Positions 61,501 through 64,000 of a DNA stretch of 64,000 nt are shown here, piece after piece. The notes beneath the pieces were generated by a model. The model was given only the letters and a program-made list of their open reading frames with translations, searched no databases and was not told the origin of the DNA. Source of the DNA: Channa striata (Eukaryota > Chordata > Actinopteri > Anabantiformes > Channidae); the NCBI GenBank assembly GCA_033026295.1, contig CM065182.1:11408001-11472000 (forward strand), in the 5' to 3' direction. The position numbers and the translations under genes are program-made. How positions within the stretch are numbered: the first letter of the stretch is position 1; every line of letters starts with the position of its first letter.

Positions 61501-63579
61501 AAAAACTCTTAAGCTAACTAATGTTGCTTCTGTGTTGTTTTTTCCTTTTCTTTGTGAACATCTCTATTATAGTTACTGGGCGTATCGAAACTGGCGATTT
61601 GTCAAAATATGCAATACACAAATAAATAAGCTGAAGGCATTCATAGTGTCACTAGTTTTGAATCCCACGATTATCTTGGGGATCTAAACTGAAAGATTCA
61701 ATTAATGTGATTTTGAGGGCAGCATGGAGGTTGCAGGTTATCTATTTATGGAAGGCTATATCCCTATGGAGCTCACACAAAACAGACCTCCAAATTATGA
61801 GCTTATTAATTTGCAAGTATAGATAATTATATATCCAATGAGAAAAATCCATTCTAGCTGCTAAGGTAGGGAAGTTAGGCCTAAAATCAGCCGGATAACC
61901 CTTAGTCTGTTATGAATGGAATTGTTTGACTGAATCAGAATATATGTATAAAGAAGGTTTTTGTTATTAGTAAATCAGCCCTGAATTATTGGAAATGCAG
62001 GTAGCGTCTATTGACTGGAACCCACAGACGACAGCGTCTTACCTGTGTGTGTCCTTTGGTGCGCCTTCAGATGAGAGCTCTTTGTGTAAACTTTGGTGCA
62101 GCCTGTAAAAAAGTCACAGACAGCCATTAAATGCCAGGCTACAACAAAAAGCTGACACAATGTTTACCATGGTCATAATTCTGCGATCCAAAGAGAAAAT
62201 GTGCCATTTGTTATGTTGCTTATTGGGACATTTAGACTTGGGCAATTGGGCGAGAAAGGTCAAATTAGGCATGTCCATGTGTTTGTGGATAAACTCAGAG
62301 ACAATGTGTGAACACACAAGCCGTTCATGTAATTCTCTTATGGATAGTAAACTTTAATTGTGTGAGCTGTTTTTAGTCGACTGCATGTGCATTACTGGGA
62401 CATTTGCATGTGTGATTTTGCTTTTGGACCAGAGTTTATTTATGCAACAAAAGTGACGCTCTTAGCAATTGATTCAACTTGTCAGAGTAGTTGTGCTGAA
62501 ACCTGTTTTTATAAGTTATAAACTGTTGAATATAAATTTGAAAATGAAGTTGCCAACAGAGTTATAACCCGATTTCAATGTGAGTCAGCATGTTTTTTTA
62601 CTATTTATTACGTGACAAAGCTTTTATATATTTGACCAGACAAACCTTGGTAATTACAAAAGTGGATCCTCCTTTTCTCCAGCTCTGGGTTGTTCCGCCT
62701 GTTGTATTTGGGACCTGTCAGGACACCCTGGCCGTGTGTCATAAGCATGGCATGGGGAGACAACCCCGTCACTTTCATTCCTCCCAGGCGCTGCTGATAG
62801 GGAGGCGGAGGTTGGGGTGCTAAGCTGAGCAGCTCTGCTTGGCCATCTGGGCTTCCCGGCTGAGAGTTTGGGGGTGAAGGCGGCAGGCTGTGGGGTCCTG
62901 TTTGCTGGGATGAATTGGGAGTGACCTGGTAGTAACCATGGTGCTGTTGCAGTTGGTGTTCTGCCATCATGTAATTGCCGTTGGTCGCTGGCAACGTAGC
63001 GTTGCCGAGGTTCAGCATGGTCCGGTTATTGGCGGAACCATGTACCGATGGGCTGGTGTGTGACAGAGTCATTGTGAGGTCGGCACAGCTGGAGATGGGC
63101 ATGTGGTAGACCTGTGGCTGAGGGGCTGGGGGCCCGATGTGAAGCTCTGTGTCCAAATCTGGCTGCTGCTGCTGCTGCTGGGACCCTGCACTCACACTGA
63201 CAGCTCCTCCAGAGCTCATGTCTGGTTTGATGAAAACGTTGTTGACGACAGGCGGAACGCTGAAGACGGAGGTGAAATCTGGCAAGGCCTGGGTGGTGGT
63301 GGTGGGAATCGAGCAGGGCACCTCTAACCCAGGCTCTGTCTTGATCTGCTGGGGCGTGAGGGTCTTGGTGTTGGGCCGATAGAGGCCTGTGCGGAGGTGA
63401 GTCGTGCTGGGAAGGATGACGTTGATGTTGAGGCTGTAAGGGGCGGGTTTGTCTTCAGAGAAGTACTCGTCGACTACCGAGGCACTCTCTCGTCTGTACT
63501 TTTTGTCACCAGCATCAATTGAAGGAGTCAAGAGAGCACTGTTGACCTGGGGGAGGTATTTGTCCAAATCTAGTCGAGT
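54298..63579 (-). CDS. klf5l: KLF5-family transcription factor, spliced coding region (exon 1 outside the window)
   Basis: Exons 63579-62646, 62102-62043 and 54476-54298 join in frame (phases 0/1, 1/1, 1/end) with GT-AG introns. They encode about 390 residues: the KLF5 transactivation region, then three C2H2 fingers ending LALHMKRHQN, the KLF5 C-terminus. The start of exon 2 (TR..DKYL, then KKYRRESASVVDEYF) lines up with the human KLF5 exon 2 start. KLF5 is a nuclear factor binding GC/CACCC boxes, mostly activating proliferation and epithelial genes. Pairing with klf8 rather than klf12 suggests the klf5-like paralogue, not klf5a or klf5b; the paralogue name is inferred and needs a tree. The gene converges with klf8. 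Confidence 0.93.
54775..54945 (+). repeat. Dispersed fish repeat (AGCGCTTTACAC family)
   Basis: CAAAGCGCTTTACACTGCTT, CACTCACAGTCACACACCGA, TATTGCTCAAGGACACTTTG and GGGGATTGAACCAGCAACCC follow the order of a repeat common in teleost introns. It has no coding capacity. Confidence 0.6.
55330..55470 (+). mobile_element. LINE 3' terminal fragment
   Basis: TGCACTTCTGGTTAGACAT, ACTGCATTTCGTTGCC and AATGACAATGAAGTTGAATC followed by (TCTAA)-like repeats form the characteristic 3' tail of fish non-LTR retrotransposons. Only the tail is present. Confidence 0.65.
56280..56460. promoter_or_regulatory. Candidate intronic enhancer with clustered ATTA cores
   Basis: Non-repetitive stretch of balanced composition in the klf5l last intron. 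CATTAG (56361), CATTAG (56379) and GATTAGATTA (56389-56398) fall within 38 bases, a homeodomain-type cluster including two GATTA cores. Conservation cannot be judged here. Confidence 0.25.
58459..58560 (+). repeat. (CA)n microsatellite, about 100 bases
   Basis: CA array with two CGCA interruptions near its left end, then about 40 clean units. Confidence 0.97.
59525..59670 (+). repeat. Dispersed fish repeat, fragment C
   Basis: GAGCCTATCCCAGCTGTCTC, GAGGCAGGGTGCACCCTGAA, then TGTATGTCTTCGGACTGTGG and AACATGCAACTTC. This copy joins the left and right parts of the family with an internal deletion. Confidence 0.7.
62043..62102 (-). CDS. klf5l: klf5l 60-base coding exon completing zinc finger 1
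   Basis: On the minus strand the acceptor is TTTTTTACAG|GC and the donor is CACAG|GTAAGA. The 60 bases encode GCTKVYTKSSHLKAHQRTHT, which completes C-x4-C-x12-H-x3-H. Exon length and both phases match the corresponding KLF5 exon in mammals. It is too short to stand out as an open reading frame and was found by extending the frame from both neighbours. Confidence 0.96.
62103..62645 (-). other. klf5l intron (543 bases)
   Basis: Minus-strand GTTTGT donor and TTTTTTACAG acceptor split the finger 1 Gly codon, as in KLF5. Nothing else recognised. Confidence 0.92.
62646..63579 (-). CDS. klf5l: klf5l large coding exon (transactivation domain, start of finger 1)
   Basis: On the minus strand the acceptor is TCTGTTTTCAG|ACT and the donor is CCAAG|GTTTGT; the exon has 934 bases, phase 0 in and phase 1 out. 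KKYRRESASVVDEYFSED, THLRTGLY, IKTEP (SUMO-type consensus), LPDFTSVFS and VNNVFIKPDM all have close human KLF5 counterparts. A six-Gln run lies near 63163-63180. PPSPPNSQPGSPDGQAELL corresponds to the SP-rich phosphodegron region of KLF5. It is followed by PPPPY (62797-62811), a PPxY motif that in KLF5 recruits WW-domain ubiquitin ligases such as WWP1. The exon ends in YNRRNNPELEKRRIHFCNYQ, the first Cys of finger 1. Confidence 0.96.
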
Positions 63580-64000
63580 CTGAAAACAGACAAAAGACAG
63601 AGGTCTGTCAGAGGAGGAATTTCCCATACGGTACTTAAATGCAAGACACTAGCCTTTGTGATTTTCCCAAATTTCATAACATGTTTTTTTGTTTAACTCC
63701 AGGTGAAGCATAAACTATTTCTCAGTCAAAGGTGAGCACAAAGGTGACAAACTCAACTATTCTTTCTTTTCTATGACACATTTCTCCCCTGTTCTCCACA
63801 CAATGCAAAACTGCATTGTGTACAGAACAGGTTGCTGCTTTTTAGGGTCTTTTCAAATATATGAACCGAATGGTCATTTGAGAATCTTTCAGAAAACACT
63901 ATGACAGCCAGAGCAGCAACAGCACATACCGTTTAATGTCATGAACATGAGTATTGATTTAAGCGCTGCATTATGTTGAGATTAATGGACTACTACTGGT
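63580..64000 (-). other. klf5l intron 1, 3' part
   Basis: Sequence upstream of the TCTGTTTTCAG acceptor on the minus strand; exon 1 with the initiator lies past the window edge. No other feature seen. Confidence 0.85.

Larger units (their letters stand above)
54477..62042 (-). other. klf5l last intron (7.6 kb)
   Basis: Separates finger 1 from fingers 2-3. It contains a dispersed repeat at 54775-54945, a LINE 3' tail at 55330-55470, a homeodomain-core cluster at 56280-56460, a long CA array at 58459-58560 and a third copy of a dispersed fish repeat at 59525-59670. No coding exon was supported inside it. Confidence 0.85.

Overview
The window looks like a stretch of a ray-finned fish nuclear genome, most likely a percomorph teleost. 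The evidence is very long introns, many (CA/TG)n microsatellites, several dispersed repeats familiar from fish genomes, a decayed fish-type LINE, and two Kruppel-like factor genes that face each other tail to tail. Most of the sequence is intron, 3' UTR or intergenic DNA. Only about 2.5 kb is convincingly protein-coding.

Plus strand, about 1-46,020: this is the KLF8 orthologue (klf8). Six coding exons can be placed exactly by splice sites and reading frame: 20205-20552, 32534-32797, 32906-33140, 37758-37869, 39779-39918 and 40181-40362. Together they encode an acidic/lysine-rich N-terminal segment, the PVDLS motif that binds the CtBP corepressor, a conserved central block very close to mammalian KLF8, and the three C-terminal C2H2 zinc fingers. 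The initiator exon was not found and may lie before the window or be hidden in 1-20204. A long 3' UTR probably ends near 46,015.

Minus strand, about 51,590-64,000: this is a KLF5-family gene, best called klf5-like (klf5l). Three coding exons are present (63579-62646, 62102-62043, 54476-54298). They carry the KLF5-type transactivation region, an SP-rich stretch followed by a PPPPY motif, and three zinc fingers ending in the KLF5 C-terminus. Exon 1 lies beyond position 64,000. The 3' UTR probably ends near 51,590.

The pair mirrors the KLF5-KLF12 pair on human chromosome 13. It therefore looks like a second, whole-genome-duplication-derived KLF5-like/KLF8-like cluster, of which mammals kept KLF8 on the X but apparently not the KLF5-like partner. 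Between the two 3' ends (46,020-51,590) is a candidate two-exon gene encoding only 37 residues. It has a strong Kozak start and good splice sites, but I do not recognise the protein.

Other content includes a MITE-like element with near-perfect terminal inverted repeats, a degenerate LINE reverse transcriptase on the minus strand, a LINE 3' tail, members of three further dispersed repeat families, four plus-strand copies of the RFX X-box core in the klf8 half, Pumilio-type elements in both predicted 3' UTRs, and long microsatellites. No tRNA, rRNA, CRISPR array or prokaryotic feature was seen.
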